64,000 nt of DNA, from NCBI GenBank assembly GCA_023101885.1, contig JALPQD010000087.1, positions 6,663,016 to 6,727,015 of the forward strand, written 5' to 3'. Under the pieces are notes generated by a model. That model saw only the letters and a list, made by a program, of their open reading frames with translations, searched no databases and was not told the origin of the DNA. Positions 22,640 to 34,534 of this stretch are shown in pieces (within the stretch, counting starts at the first letter, position 1; the number at the start of each line of letters is the position of its first letter). Position numbers and translations under genes: made by a program. Source of the stretch: Typhlomys cinereus (Eukaryota > Chordata > Mammalia > Rodentia > Platacanthomyidae).

Positions 22640-23118
22640 ACCAAAGTCAGCAATCCAAACAGCAATCTTAAAATCAAACAGCCTAACACAATCCAACCGA
22701 AGATACCCTGGTTTGATACATGCTGAGAAATGTTAGTAAGAAAATATTAAACATCTTTATTTAGCATAATTAAACCATTATGTTTCTAAAACAGCAAAAA
22801 AAAATTTGTGTGTACAGTAAAAACACTGCAATTCATAGCCTACAGTAGTCTTCTATCTGAGCCCAGGGGCTTTGGGCAATGTTCATTGGCACTGCTGGCC
22901 GTGATTCTGCTAAATAAAACGTTCAGACCAGCACAGTGAACACTGCCAGGAATACCTTGGATTTGTCACATTGGATTCTATTGGAAACGAGTTTTGGTCA
23001 CTGGTCGCTGCCCCTTTAAAAACGTTTCACTGTTGCAAGTGATTTCATGACTCCGTATTTGGTATGTGGGTCATGATCTGTCCTGCAAGTCTGGGAAGCT
23101 GTGGACCAAACAAGAGAG
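22640..23118. promoter_or_regulatory. Repeat-poor block, possible regulatory element
   Basis: About 480 bases free of clear repeats, with AT-rich motifs (GCATAATTAAACCATTATG) and a GGAATACC TEAD-like site near 22951. No gene seen. Weak call. Confidence 0.25.
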
Positions 23119-23129
23119 ACAATGAACTT

Positions 23130-23146
23130 TAAAAAAAATTTTTTAA

Positions 23147-23194
<48 letters not shown>

Positions 23195-23443
23195 CAGAGT
23201 GCACTGTGTGTCCCTGTGGAGGACCATGGGTGACTTCAGGAGTCATCCTGGATTGCTTATATCTCCTTTTTGCTCCTTTTTGCTTTGTTCTGGAATTTCC
23301 CGGGGTTTGCCCACCAGGACAAGAGGTGCAGGCTGCCACCATTTCCGCCTGGTGTTTTTATGTGGGACCTGGGATCCGAACTCAAGAGCTTTTGCTTTCA
23401 AGGCAGAGGCAGAGTCTAACCCCTGACCCATCTCTCCAGCCCA
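23130..23443 (-). mobile_element. tRNA-headed SINE, subfamily A
   Basis: Full-length antisense copy: TG run 23151-23192, GGTGACTTCAGGAGTCATCC, B-box complement GATCCGAACTC, head ending CATCTCTCCAGCCC. Flanked by 11-base duplications ACAATGAACTT (23119-23129) and ACAATGAGCTT (23444-23454), one mismatch. The 149-codon plus-strand frame over it is a SINE artefact. Confidence 0.93.
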
Positions 23444-23459
23444 ACAATGAGCTTCTTTA

Positions 23460-24370
23460 TGCAAGGCATCTAGGGGTTGGATACCATCTTTGTTCTTCCT
23501 TCTCTGCCTCTCTCAGACACGCTGTTCACCTGCAAGCCACTCTTGGCTGAAATGACTTTTGGAACTTGGGTCCTGACAGACCCTGGAAGGAGAAAGTAGG
23601 ACACAAACACTGCTTAAGCCATCAGAGGCTGAGGAATATGCAGAAACCACTCATAGGTGTAGCTTATGGTCTATTAGTCATGTGTCCTGTATAGCTGTAC
23701 AGACAGCTGGGCATTGCAGCTTGATTTGGGTTAATGATGTACTTCAGTAAAGGCTTGGAGTTCTATAAGATAAATGAAGAAATGGAAATTGGGAAGCAAC
23801 TCAGGGAAGTCTCAAGTTCAATTTCACTTTCTCCTATCTGAAATTTGATCTTCCTTAACATTTGCTATCTTACAGCATTATTCTTTTCTTTTATGGAATT
23901 TTCATAATTTATAACTATATGTCTAACAGTTAAACTTTGTCTGTGGAACTGAATGGTAAGTTCTCCAAGGGGAAAACTTTTTTTTCTCTTTTCTCCTACA
24001 GTTGTATCATCAGTATCTAATGAAATGCCTTTTGTCCAAGATGTACACTAAGTATTTGCTATAGAAGTGAAAGAATGAATGAATGCATTCTAATTCTGAC
24101 TGCTTTTGTTCCTGGGAGTTCAGAGCCAATTTGTATCTTAACTTTAATGAGTGCATAGCAGTACTTGGCAGATATATGGGAGACTCACTCCCTGCTAGAA
24201 TCATACTTAGTTTTTTTAGAATTTTTATTTTTTTAATACTACATCCTCATTGGCTGGCTAATTTACTTAGATCTTCTTGTATGTAGGGGACTGTATATTT
24301 TAGAGGTCCTTTTTAGCTCACTTGGAAATTCAAGAAGAGTTCAAGGCAAATAAGACTTAATAAAAGGCAG
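23460..24370. other. Unique AT-rich sequence with an eroded MIR/L2-like patch
   Basis: No gene recognised. At 23990-24100 the order CATCAGTATCTAATG, TAAGTATTTGCT, GAATGAATGAATGC resembles the end of an old mammalian repeat. Confidence 0.4.
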
Positions 24371-24371
24371 A

Positions 24372-24545
24372 TGGAGGCCAGCGAGACAGTTCAGTGGGAA
24401 AAAACTCCCATGCATAAACCCAGTGACTTGAATTTAATCCCTGCAGCACACGGTAGAAAGAACTGACTTCTGAAAGTTGTCCTTTGGCCTTTACATGTGC
24501 ACCTGTTTCTCTCTCTCTCTCTCTCTTTGTCTTTCTCAAAAAAAG
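24372..24545 (+). mobile_element. B2/B3-type SINE with CT tail
   Basis: Head GGCCAGCGAGACAGTTCAG, body AAGAACTGACTTCTGAAAG and TTGTCCTTTGGCCTTTAC, then a CT run and A-rich end. Diverged. Confidence 0.7.
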
Positions 24546-24549
24546 CAAA

Positions 24550-25480
24550 TCAAACATTTTTTAAAGGACAGAATTGAAGTATTCAATAGGGATGTTCTAA
24601 ACAATTGTTTTAAGTGTGGATAAAACAATCTAACAATAATAAAAGGTAATCGACATTTTTCAACATGTTGTTTAATGGTTCTGGTTCTGGAATAAATTAA
24701 TGCTAGTAAAGAATAATTAACTAACCGTAGCATGAGATGCTACCAGAAGAGAGTAGTAAGCAGAGGAGTCTGGGTGAGATCCACCGAGGAGGCTAGGGAT
24801 GATTAACCTTTGCCTAGGTTATAAAATGGCCCATTTGAGAACTGTTGTCCCCCCCCCCAGATCTATTACTTGGCTAGCAATTGGATTATTGAGTGAGAGG
24901 TCTCACACTATGCTTAATGTGATGATACATATCTGCTTTCGAACTGTTTATGACAAGGTGGAAAGGCCAATAAGAGATCAATGAAGGTTTAAACAGATTT
25001 CTCTTCCTTATTTGAGCTGTAGTTAATTCATGCATCTATAACTCAATACCTGTGTGCTTGAAAGATGCTGGCTTATTGCTGGTCTCGAAGAGAGGCAGCT
25101 GTTGAACACGTATGTCACACTGGAGCTCCTACTTACATGGGATTTTGCAGTTGGCTATTTTTTTTTTCATGAGAATCTTTATTTGGTGCCAACTTTACCA
25201 AATGTGGGGCAGAGCCATAAGCAGTTGCTCTCCTGCACTTGCAGTAAATGAACATGTATTTCCTGGTAATTATCACTTTTTTCTTTCGTTGGTCCCAATC
25301 TTGTATCTCTCTACGTTTTTCTTATTTTAAAACTAAATCTCGCTTATCGTCTCAAAGTTACCTGATCAGATGTCTTTTGTGGTAAGGACCCCCCCCCCTT
25401 AAGATTCTTCATAAATGCCCAAGGAAATCCTTAGAGTTTGATTCTCCTTTCATTTCATTTCTCTTTCTCTTTTGACCTCC
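24550..25480. other. AT-rich repeat-poor sequence, no gene seen
   Basis: Contains several TAATTAA-type cores (for instance AAAGAATAATTAACTAACC near 24709) and C-runs at 24850 and 25389. Could hold conserved non-coding DNA, but nothing decisive. Confidence 0.35.
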
Positions 25481-25484
25481 CCTT

Positions 25485-25915
25485 TCCCTTCAACAAGCAT
25501 AAATTGAGTCACTACTTCATTCTGGGCTCTTTGAAGGGAATGTGTATGTAAACACAGATCAACTGTCATGTCTCCAGGAACTGGTAAATCATGACTTGGA
25601 TGATACAAGGAGGTCAGGTCTGAAGCTTTCCCTGCCCCTTGGTGTTCCTTAGTAATGATAAAATAATGGAAGTTAGTGAGAAGACACTAAACCCAACATG
25701 ATCATTCTCTAGGATCAGCTGATACGGCCATGTAGGGAAGCTGGTGTACAAACTGTCAAGTGCTGGGCAAATAAATCATTACCACAAACGAGGGACACAG
25801 TCAGTAGCCTGGCATCACCACGTTATGAGCAGTGACATTGTCTAATTCATCTGTATGTTCAACACATTGCAGCCTACATAATAACAAGCACTCAATAAAC
25901 CGTTACCAGCATGTC
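25485..25915. repeat. Ancient interspersed repeat fragments
   Basis: CAACAAGCATAAATTGAGTC with TCATTCTGGGCTC, and later AACAAGCACTCAATAAACC, resemble parts of old mammal-wide repeats. The stretch between is not assigned. Confidence 0.4.
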
Positions 25916-26324
25916 ATTTTGTTTGATTAGAATACTGGTGGAAGAGAGCCAAGTCGACCCTCCACTGTGAGTACCCAGGGCCACTGGACCTAACCTGCGC
26001 TCCTCTCGCCCTTTGCTCGAGCCTCGGGAAGAGGCAGAGAAGTCAGGCTAAGACAAAACACGAGAAACCCAAACCTTGACAAGCTCAAAGCCCACAGAAA
26101 CCCTGAAGTTGAATAGGTTTGATCAGAGACCACTTGATTCAGTGTAATCGAAACTCAGCCACCAGAGTTTTCTCTAGAACCTCAAGCAGTCATATTTACA
26201 CGAAAAATGGCCACCGAAGGAAAAATCTTCTTTATTTTAAATCCCTGAAAGCCCCAGAGGCCCTTCCCAGGACTCCTGTTTGGTTTCCCTTGATTAGATT
26301 ACGTTTTGCTCACACGAACATTGG

Positions 26325-26500
26325 CAGGTGCTGTGATAGATGCTTTACACAGAAAATCTTGAGGCGGGCGTTACTATTCTTGCCATTTAATGGAAGGGGG
26401 AGGGACTGGGGCTCAGGAAAGCTGGCCCAGGGCTACACAGGATCTACACCATCTGGCTGGAGTTGTAATCGTTGCCTCTAAAACCTGGATTCTTTACTAC
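26325..26500 (+). repeat. MIR-like fragment
   Basis: GCTGTGATAGATGCTTTACAC, then TTGCCATTTAATGGAAGGG, then GGGGCTCAGGAAAGCTGGC and CAGGGCTACACAGG follow the order of an old repeat with the core '(a)ctgaggctcagagagg'. Moderately diverged. Confidence 0.65.
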
Positions 26501-26564
26501 TGCTATTTCAGTGTGTGGTTTTTGTTTTATTTTCTTGTATTATTATTGCAAAGGATTTCTTAAA

Positions 26565-26920
26565 AGCTCCATCCTAGCCTTTTGTTTTGAAATTTTCCAA
26601 ACATACTAAAAATTTCAAAGTATAGCATAATGAACACAAATAAACTGTTTAAGTAGATGGAGCAGTTAGCATTTTTCTACACCCACACACACCCCACACC
26701 CCCACACAGACTGTTCCCCAGCTGAACCATGTGACTGTAAGTTGGAGCTACATCATGACCAGTCACCCCTGAAGTGTCAGCACACATTCCCCAGGAGGAA
26801 GGACCCAGACTACCACACTCCTGCCTTAAAACAAAGATGAGAAGGATGATAATTCCATGTAACCTAATGTCCAGTCCACAGTCAAATCCGCTCAGTTGTC
26901 TAGAGTATCTTTTTTGATTG
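26565..26920. mobile_element. Old L1 3'-end fragment
   Basis: The order TTTTCCAAACATACTAAAAA, CATAATGAACACAAATAAAC, ATCATGACCAGTCACCCC and TAATGTCCAGTCCACAGTC matches the 3' region of old mammalian L1 families as I remember them. Heavily diverged and truncated, with no coding capacity. Confidence 0.55.
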
Positions 26921-26924
26921 TGAA

Positions 26925-27980
26925 ACAGATGTGTGTGTCCATAACCCTATGTTCTCCCTTCCTGAGAAGCCTCCAGAAGGCTTCAAGCCTTTGAACCCAG
27001 AGGGACACTCTGCTCAGGCTTTACAGATTCCTGTCTCTGGTTTTAGTGAAGGGACTTCTTTTCTTTCTCCTCCTCTTCCTCCTTCATTTCTTTTGGCTTC
27101 ATCCTACAGACTTTTTGATAGCATTTATAATATTAAATAGTACTTATTCATGAAATACTACATCTTTATGACCACATTTACAACATGTTATTTTCATTAG
27201 GAAAGCCACACATTACAATTGAGAAAAAATTAGAAAATAAAAAGTAGAAAGCATTCTTTTTAAAAATTGATCACTTTTCTTCTATCTCTGTCTAGTCATT
27301 TGTGCATCCCTTCAGTATATTTTGTAAGCAGAGAATCCTTAAATCAACTAGAATACTATGCACATTCAATTTTGCTGTCTGCCCACCCCCCAACCACACA
27401 AAATCGTGTGGCAAATATATAGCATAATGGCTAAGACTTGAGCATCACGCTATGGGAGCTCAGGTCCTGGTTCTGCTGGGTTGTAGCCGTGTGATCCAAC
27501 GCAATGACGGCACTGTGCACCCGAATGAGAACACACAGAACACTGAAGTGGATGGAGTCACCATTAATTCAAGACAGTGCATGATGCAAGGCTGCTGCAG
27601 AGCTTCTGGTCTTCTTGACAAGCTTCCTGCTCTGAAGACTCACAGCTCCAGCTAGTGAAAGACTTGTGACACTTGAAAATAACCAAAGGCACACAGCCTA
27701 GTGAGTGCGCCATAGGCATTAGCTATTGTCATGGTTTCTGTAGATGCCGTTTTCAGGGCTTGACCCGCTGGAAGACACATCGCTGTTGATATCATACTCT
27801 GGGGCTCCTTCTGTGTAGCACTCTGTTCCTTCTTCCTTTGCCTTTTCTGTGCTCCCCTGACTGAGGAAAAGCCCTGGACTTTGCTCCCCATTGATCCTCA
27901 TCAAGACCTGTCATTCCTCTGCTATAATGTGGATCCCCATTTCAGAGTACAGATCCTGGGACCTCCAACATAAGAAATGA
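26925..27980. other. Unique sequence with a possible eroded MIR
   Basis: No gene recognised. At 27425-27500 the order AATGGCTAAGACTTGAGC, CTGGTTCTGCTGGGTTG, GCCGTGTGATCC resembles the 5' half of MIR. Other frames (up to 79 codons) are unconvincing. Confidence 0.4.
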
Positions 27981-27984
27981 TGGA

Positions 27985-28204
27985 GGCCAGACTGGAGAAA
28001 TGGCTCAGAGGTTAAGTCTTTGCCTTGAAAGCAGAAGGACCTGAGTTTGAATCCTGGATTCCACATAGAGAGATTCCATATAAAGAGAGAAAATGGTATC
28101 TGCCTGCATTTCTGGCCGTGGAAGGCAGAGCCTGGGAAACTCCAGAGCAAAGCAAAAAGGAAGTAGAGCAATCCAGGATTTCCCCAAATCACATGCGTGC
28201 ATGT

Positions 28205-28248
<44 letters not shown>

Positions 28249-28285
28249 TGCGTGCACATCCACACACACAGAGGCATTAATAAAA
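27985..28285 (+). mobile_element. tRNA-headed SINE, subfamily A
   Basis: Head GACTGGAGAAATGGCTCAG, B box GAGTTTGAATCC, body GGAAGGCAGAGCCTGGGAAA and CAAAGCAAAAAGGAAGTAG, tail TG/CA at 28207-28250, then TTAATAAAAAA. It carries a TG-rich rather than CA-rich tail, probably an inverted or mutated tail segment. Confidence 0.88.
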
Positions 28286-28497
28286 AAGTGGGGAAGTGAT
28301 AAGGTAGGCAGAGACATCTAAGTCCTTTATCCCTAAGCTGACCGCAACTTCTAATTGCTCAGTAATAATGATAATTGCCTCGAAATACAAAATAAAAAAC
28401 AAGGAGAGCCATCACAAAGAGCTCACTTTTTCACATTATGTATATACATTTGTATGTGGGATTCATGTATGTATGTATGTTGCATGTGGGAGGGAAC

Positions 28498-28522
28498 ATG
28501 TGTGTGTGTGTGTGTGTGTGTA

Positions 28523-28553
<31 letters not shown>

Positions 28554-28830
28554 ATCTGTGTGTTGCACATATATATGGTTGTCTGCATGTATGGAGACCA
28601 GAGGATGATCTTTTCCATCTTACCGTTTGATGCTAGGTCTCTAACCCAGAGCTCACCAATGGGGCTGTCTGGTTGGTCAGCTTGCTCTGGGAATTCTCAG
28701 GCTCTGATTTTCAGGGCTTACAAGGGAGGTCACCAAGCCCACCCAGCATTTTATGTGGGGTCTGAGCATCCCAACTCTGGTCCTTTCCCTTTAGCCTTAA
28801 CTGCTGAGCCACACCCCCGGCCCAAACATC
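28498..28830 (-). mobile_element. B4-like SINE with (TG)n tail
   Basis: TG run 28498-28550, GGAGACCAGAGGATGATC, then AACCCAGAGCTCACCAATGG, GCATTTTATGTGGGGTCTG and a head ending CTGCTGAGCCACACCCCCGG. Open frames here are microsatellite-plus-SINE products. Confidence 0.7.
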
Positions 28831-28899
28831 ACAAATTTAAGAGAAAAAGTTGTGTTGTCTTATGTCGTATGTCTATGACAATTGGGATCTGATGTACTT

Positions 28900-29031
28900 T
28901 CTGTCCCAAAATGATTACTGGTAGGTGGGCAGCCAAACCCACATGGCATTTTATGTGGATTTGGGGAGTTGAACTCTAGTCCTTTTGCTTGAGGGACAAG
29001 CATGCTAACAACTGTCTCCCCAGCCCCATGA
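28900..29031 (-). mobile_element. Truncated B4/tRNA-headed SINE end
   Basis: CCCACATGGCATTTTATGTG, then GGGGAGTTGAACTCTAGTCC and a head ending AACTGTCTCCCCAGCCCC. Only the 5' (tRNA) half is present, in antisense. Confidence 0.65.
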
Positions 29032-29039
29032 AGAACCCC

Positions 29040-29395
29040 TTTCAAGAGAACTGCAATTGGCACTGGTCATTTGCCAACAGTGGGCATATGCAAAGCAAAA
29101 CAGCAAGAGACAGATTTGTTTTGGATATTCCCAACTAATTTACTCCTTCCCCTGAAGAAATCAGCCCCAGAACCAGAGAAGAGATCTATGTCACCACCAT
29201 ACCCTGACATCACCATGACTCCTCATCTGCACAATGTCTCCCTTGGAAGTCAGGAAGCAGGAGCCTCATTTCCGCTGCTGGGTCCTGCTCTCCAGAATGA
29301 GTCATTGTGGGGTTTCTCTCCACTTTGCTTAAGGATGGATCTATAATCCATATCCACATCTACATCCATATCTGCGAGTTTAGAAAAAAAATCTA
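29040..29395. other. Unique sequence, no gene seen
   Basis: A 91-codon frame at 29071-29346 has no recognisable domain. Confidence 0.35.
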
Positions 29396-29404
29396 TTTTT
29401 GCCT

Positions 29405-29750
29405 TTTCCACTTTTCATGTATATGTTGAGGGGTACATGTATGTAAGAAGGTTTGCACATGTGTGGGTGCATGGGCATTCATGTGTACATGCATGTGGAG
29501 GCTGATATTAGGAATCATCCTTGATTGCTCTTCTACCTCATTCTAACCAAACCCAGAGCTCACTGATTGAGCTAGTCTGACTAGCCAGTTTGTTTTGGAC
29601 ATCCCAGACTTCCCTCTCCAAGGCTGAAATTACCAGCTAGCTGCCATAACTGCCTGCTATTTTACATGGGATCTTGGGATCTGAACTCCAGTTCTCTTGC
29701 CTGTATCATAATCACTTTAGCTGCTGAGGCATCTCCTCAGTCCCTAGCAG
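29405..29750 (-). mobile_element. B4-like composite SINE
   Basis: TG-rich start, GTGGAGGCTGATATTAGG, AATCATCCTTGATTGC, CAGAGCTCACTGATTGAGC, TCCAAGGCTGAAATTACC, GGGATCTGAACTCCAG, head ending GCATCTCCTCAGTCCC. Same plan as 19085. Confidence 0.72.
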
Positions 29751-29879
29751 ATAGGCTTCTGCAAAGCAAGATTCTAAAGAGCAGAGATACATCATAGCTA
29801 GAGTTTCATCTCCGGTGCCTACAGGCACCTTCAGTTACCAGTGTCACACCATGCTGACAATGATCACCATGCTTTTGTA

Positions 29880-30890
29880 ATCGGTGATTGTCATTTTGAA
29901 AACAACATGGAAACTAGGATCCTCTTCTCCCATGGGAACGAGCTGTCATGACAATGTCATTCCACCTAGGGGCGCCCTTTCAAATATAGAACATGCCAGG
30001 CAATCAATACTAACGCAGGCTGTCGGAAGCTTTCACAAGACAGTCCTCCTTTAAATTTATAACGGTCTATGTTTAAAAACCTGGCAAAGCCAAAATGCAT
30101 CCTCTATAAATTACAGAGTAGCCGTTTGTGCTGCCGTGTGAAGGCTGGGTCAGCGTTTCCATTATTCTGTGGGTCGGTGGGCCCCAGGGCCCTGGTTCTT
30201 GGCTGTAAAAATGTATCTTGAGTTTTAAACTAACAAGGAACATCTTGGCCTTGGAATAAATTGGCTGCACCAAAATTGGAGGGCAAACCCAATTTGTTTA
30301 TTTCCCCTCTCAGTCAATGACTTTTGTGAAGGAAAACATCTGTGGATTTTATTTCCAATTTCATTTTTTTTTAAATGGAGAGTTTTGGACCTTTGGATCA
30401 AACAATGGGAAACTACTGTTTTTGGAACTAGGAGAAGAAAAAGTAAAAGTTGTAAGTCAGTTTTTAAAGAAGGATATTGTTCTAAAACCAGCCGCCACCA
30501 ACCCCCCCCATTCTGATTTCATTAGGAAGGTTTAACAATGGCTGTATTTTGACATAGACAAATCAGATGGCTATGGTTGGAGGTGAATTTGATTATGTGA
30601 TTAGCGCAATAACCTTCCAACAACAGACCTTATTCTGTAGCCATTCATTAGCTGCAGTTTCCCACTGGCTCCCAACAGGAATCACTTAGTGTGACTGTCC
30701 AGACGCTAACTCAATTTCTTTAGTTTCATTTAAGCACATATTTATTTGCCATCCCTTAAGCACAAAACGTTCCTCAATATAGTTCTTGACAGCATTATCA
30801 GATTACCAATGTTTATGAAGGGGGCTACACCTATTCATTTAGTGTGATAAAATATTTAAACGACTTTAAGGTTTTGAGCCTCCTCGCCAG
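29880..30890. promoter_or_regulatory. Repeat-poor block, candidate conserved non-coding elements
   Basis: About 1 kb without clear repeats. Includes MEF2/SRF-like AT-rich motifs (CCTTTAAATTTATAACGG, CTCTATAAATTACAG) and homeodomain-like sequences (GCCATTCATTAGCTGCAG, GATTATGTGATTAGCGC). Texture like a developmental enhancer cluster. Inference only. Confidence 0.4.
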
Positions 30891-31059
30891 CCACAGCTTC
30901 TTTTAAAACCAGAAGTTACTTCCTTCATGTTGTATTGCTTCTTCCAAATTATACATGTGTCATGCATAGAATTCCCCATAATGATATGGTTTGGTGTTTC
31001 TCACTGAGCACCTGTGCTACCCAGATGCAAGACAGGGAGGAAAGGGGGGCAGCATGCCT

Positions 31060-31076
31060 CCCCCTCCCACCCCCCC
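31060..31076 (-). other. Potential G-quadruplex (minus strand)
   Basis: On the plus strand CCCCCTCCCACCCCCCC: runs of 5, 3 and 7 C split by single bases. On the minus strand this satisfies four G3+ runs with 1-base loops. Structure only; no functional evidence. Confidence 0.6.
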
Positions 31077-31079
31077 AGG

Positions 31080-32330
31080 GTCAATGCTTGGTGGGATCCC
31101 AAAGAAGTCAGCTAAGTTTGAAGGAAAGATGCATTGCAAGTGAACAAGATAGGAAAGATTCTTAAATAGAAGTTTGAGAATGTATTTTCCGGGTTTAAGC
31201 AACAGATAAGTTGAGGTGGGGAGGGACGTGCAAGGAGGTGGAGTTGTTAGTATGAATACTTCTGTTTCAAAAGCAGGACTCCTGTGAGGCTCAGATTGAT
31301 CCCAGAAGCGATGACAGTAGGTGGGGGCAGGGCCATCCAAGGATTCCTCACCTGACACAGAGAATGTCACTGCCCACAAAGCTACCCGGGGCTGGAGGAG
31401 CTCCAAGTTGAGACCTGAACCATCTGACAACACACGTGCTCTGAACGGGGCGTGTGAGCTTTCAGGAGCTGGACATGACCTTAAGTTTAGCTAATTAGCA
31501 CGACAGAGCGTGAGATATGTGCACTTTTGGAAGAAAGGTATCAGGTGAGGAGAACGGAGAGCCCTAGCATGGAAGCCCAGGGAAAGGACCTCCGCTTTTA
31601 TTGGGTATTGACGTTTGTTTTAAAATTTCCATAAGCAATGGAAATTGTGCAGAAGTAGAAAAGGATTATTTGGTTGAAGGGACTACTATATCTGCATCTG
31701 TCTGTGTGCCTGTGAACTCAAAGGATGTGTTTCAAGGCGGTCAGTCTGTTCAGATCACAATATTGACCCCAGGGCCATTTTCTCAAGTTCTGATGGTTTC
31801 TATGCAGCTTCCCGAAGCCTGAATAATAAGGAGTCTAGGCAAGAGGAGGCAGTGGGTTGGGGAAAGGGCATAGGTGTCCCAGATGCAGGACCAGCACTGA
31901 GCAGCTTGGGTGCTCCAGGCTGCCCGGGCCACTCCCTGGGTGAGAGGTGACAAGGCCTGAGAATGGACGCCAGCTGCTTCCACTGCTCCCAGACCTTGGT
32001 GTCTCGGAGGCCACGCTGGCTTCTTGAAATAGTCAGCTGCCAGGGTCCGGGTGGCAGAAGAGGGAGAGGCCTTGATCACCTGCCAGGTCCTGGGTATGTA
32101 GCTGGAGAGGGGAGGGGCCTCCCTGTCCTGGGTGAATCGCAAGCCACTGGCCTGGCCACTAGGAGGCAGGATAACATTGTCTAACCTACAGGCCGGCGGC
32201 TGCTGAGTCTGCGTGAAGTGTGCCCTTCACAACGGCCCCCAGCTACCCCCAGCATCACCAAGCGTTTGTAGTTCTGCCTCTACTCTCTATGGGAGCCTAG
32301 GGAATTCACTAGGCTTTAAGAATATCAGTT
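31080..32330. other. GC-rich unique sequence, no gene accepted
   Basis: 31820-32230 is notably GC-rich with about ten CpGs, well below island density. Frames of 119 codons (minus, 31783-32142) and 138 codons (minus, 31017-31433) cross it but show no recognisable domain, and neighbouring splice signals are not convincing. Confidence 0.4.
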
Positions 32331-32332
32331 AT

Positions 32333-32530
32333 GGGCTGGGAAGGTGGCTCAGTAGTGAAAGCCTTTGCCTTGTAAGCAAAAGGACCCGAGTTCGGATCCC
32401 ATGTAAAAATGTCAGGTCTGGGAAAATCCCAGAGCAAAGCATTAAGGTGGAAGAGCAATCCAGGATGATTCCTGTCATCACCCTTGGGCCTCCACAGGCA
32501 CAAGCATGCGCGCACACACGCGCGCGCGCG

Positions 32531-32580
<50 letters not shown>
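32333..32580 (+). mobile_element. tRNA-headed SINE, subfamily A
   Basis: Head GGGCTGGGAAGGTGGCTCAG, B box GAGTTCGGATCC, body TCTGGGAAAATCCCAGAGC and AATCCAGGATGATTCCTG, tail of GCGC, CT and CA dinucleotides to 32580. Confidence 0.88.
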
Positions 32581-32581
<1 letters not shown>

Positions 32582-32589
32582 ACCTCAGT

Positions 32590-34530
32590 TGCCTTATGTT
32601 TGGTAGTAGGTCTACGATAATTAACCACTAATATTGTGCTTAGAAAGGGTGGAGTCGGGTGGGGTCTTAGAAAGGGTGGGGTCAGTCTTGATGCTTGAGT
32701 TCCATAAAACATCCCGAAGTCCTCTCCACCCACGTGCCACTTGAGGGACAAAATTCAGTGTGGGAAGCTCAAGAGAAACCTGACCCCTGGTCAGAAGCCT
32801 CCAGCTGCTCGCTTTGGAACTGGCCGAAAGGGGTGGAGGTCCTGTGTGTTGGGAGGCTGGGCAGGACCCCGGAGGAGAGCCATCTCCCTGCTCCAGTGGG
32901 AAATGCAGCAGCAAGGGCCAGCCCTCTGGGAGAAGCCTGGGATGGTGCCCATGTGAGATCTGACTTCACCTGGGCCTGTGATTACCTCTGAGGGGTTCTG
33001 AGGAGTGAAGGAGGGGACAGGGAGAGACCACTGAAGAGGAAGAGTCAGTGAGTGTCCCCGGCTCTGTCTCTCTCTTGCTGTCAGTCGGTGGCTTGGTACT
33101 GTCCATGTTGGCATTTACTACTTTCTTGTCTTGTGAGAGCCACAGGTGCCAGCACATGGAGTCCACGCAACCTGTGTTCCCACGCGTGTTTGTAGCCAGG
33201 ACCCAGACTGAGAATTTAGAGACAGCTTCTGTCTTACTTTCCTTCCAAAACTGTGATTCGTTCAGTGGATGCAACCTGGTTGTTGCTGTTGTTTTTTTAA
33301 TCACATGACCCTAACTCCAAGCAAATGGCAAAAGTGCTTTTCTCATTGTGGTCTCTGCAGGCCAGGAGGTCTCCTGGGGGAAGACCCATCATGAGCTGGT
33401 CTTCCAATGTCAATCATACAGCCTCCTGCAGGCTTGCTCAGGGTTTGCCTTAATGACCAACTCTTCACAGATATGTCCAGAGTTCAAGTAAGAGAGAGGG
33501 AAAATGTGGGAGCCCCAGTCCTAATACTGGGCCCGCGTACCAACGTGTAAAATAATCGATGTCTCATAGAGAATTCTAGTGTCTCATCTTTCCTGAATAA
33601 CACAGGAAGTCCTGAGAGCAGAGGTCTCATTCTGCCCTCACAGATCTGTGCTCCTTGTGGTACCACCCACTCTCTCTCGACCCCAGCCGCGCCTGGTCCC
33701 TGCAGGTGTGTGTATGTGCAGCCGGGTCTCACACACTGTACTTCTCTCTAGACACTGTCTGCTCTAGACTCTTACCTTACAGATGAAGACAGGAAACCAG
33801 AAGAGGGGCTCCTCTGAGGTCCCCAGCTTCTGGCAGACAGAGTGGAGTCTGGGGCTCACCTCTCCCATTTTTCTCTCCTTCCCCAGTCTCCCCACATTGC
33901 TCTGTTGGTTCCATCAATGACGGTATAGGTAAGGGACAGAACAGGATCTGCCTGCTTTCCGCAGCAGGGATGACACGAGTGACCTCTGTGTTGGCCTCAC
34001 GTCCTTTGTGATGGCCACACGAATCTAGTGGGTGAATCTGAGTTTTTCAAACAACAGTTTAATTAGGTTCCTACTTTGCTCTTTTAAAAGGCAGCGAAGA
34101 GCGGGATGTATTCCCCACAAAACGATTAACATTTAATAAAAAGCTTAATGCTATCGGGAAAAAAACGAGGCTCTCTAGAACGATTCCTTCCTAGAGGGCT
34201 TCAGAGGCCAGGGTTCTGCTACCAAGGAACTCCTCTTGGGAGCACCGCGACTTTCCCAGGACGACTCCCATGCCATCCTGCACTGTGGTCTCTCTGCTTT
34301 TTAATTGTAGTGTTTAAATCCCAGAATTCTCCTTCAAATGAAATTTGACTTGAAACCCCGATATGCAAAAGCCATCCAAGTGGAACAGTTTTGGATAAAA
34401 CTGGGGGGGGGGGAGGTGACTGTCTGGCCCTTCACATATGCTCCCTCTCGTCCTGCCTCATTCTATCCTCAGTCAGCCTCAGTCTCCCATTGAGCACTGT
34501 TGCAGTTTCTCTGCATGCCGCTGCTGAATC
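32590..34530. other. Unique sequence, no gene seen
   Basis: Nearly 2 kb with no clear SINE or LTR. A weak MIR-like patch lies at 33780-33860 (TTACAGATGAAGACAGG). Many frames of 60-112 codons overlap on both strands, as expected by chance in GC-rich DNA. A G11 run sits at 34404-34414. Confidence 0.4.
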
Positions 34531-34534
34531 CATG

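Noticed and set aside
28368..28892. 174-codon plus-strand frame
   Set aside because: TG microsatellite plus antisense B4-like SINE. No independent coding signal.
29962..29976. CCACCTAGGGGCGCC as a CTCF site
   Set aside because: Mismatches at the two core positions before the G run (TA in place of AG). Weaker than the listed sites, so not annotated.
31783..32142. GC-rich 119-codon minus frame, possible exon or CpG island
   Set aside because: CpG density is only about a quarter of expectation for the GC content and the frame has no recognisable domain.
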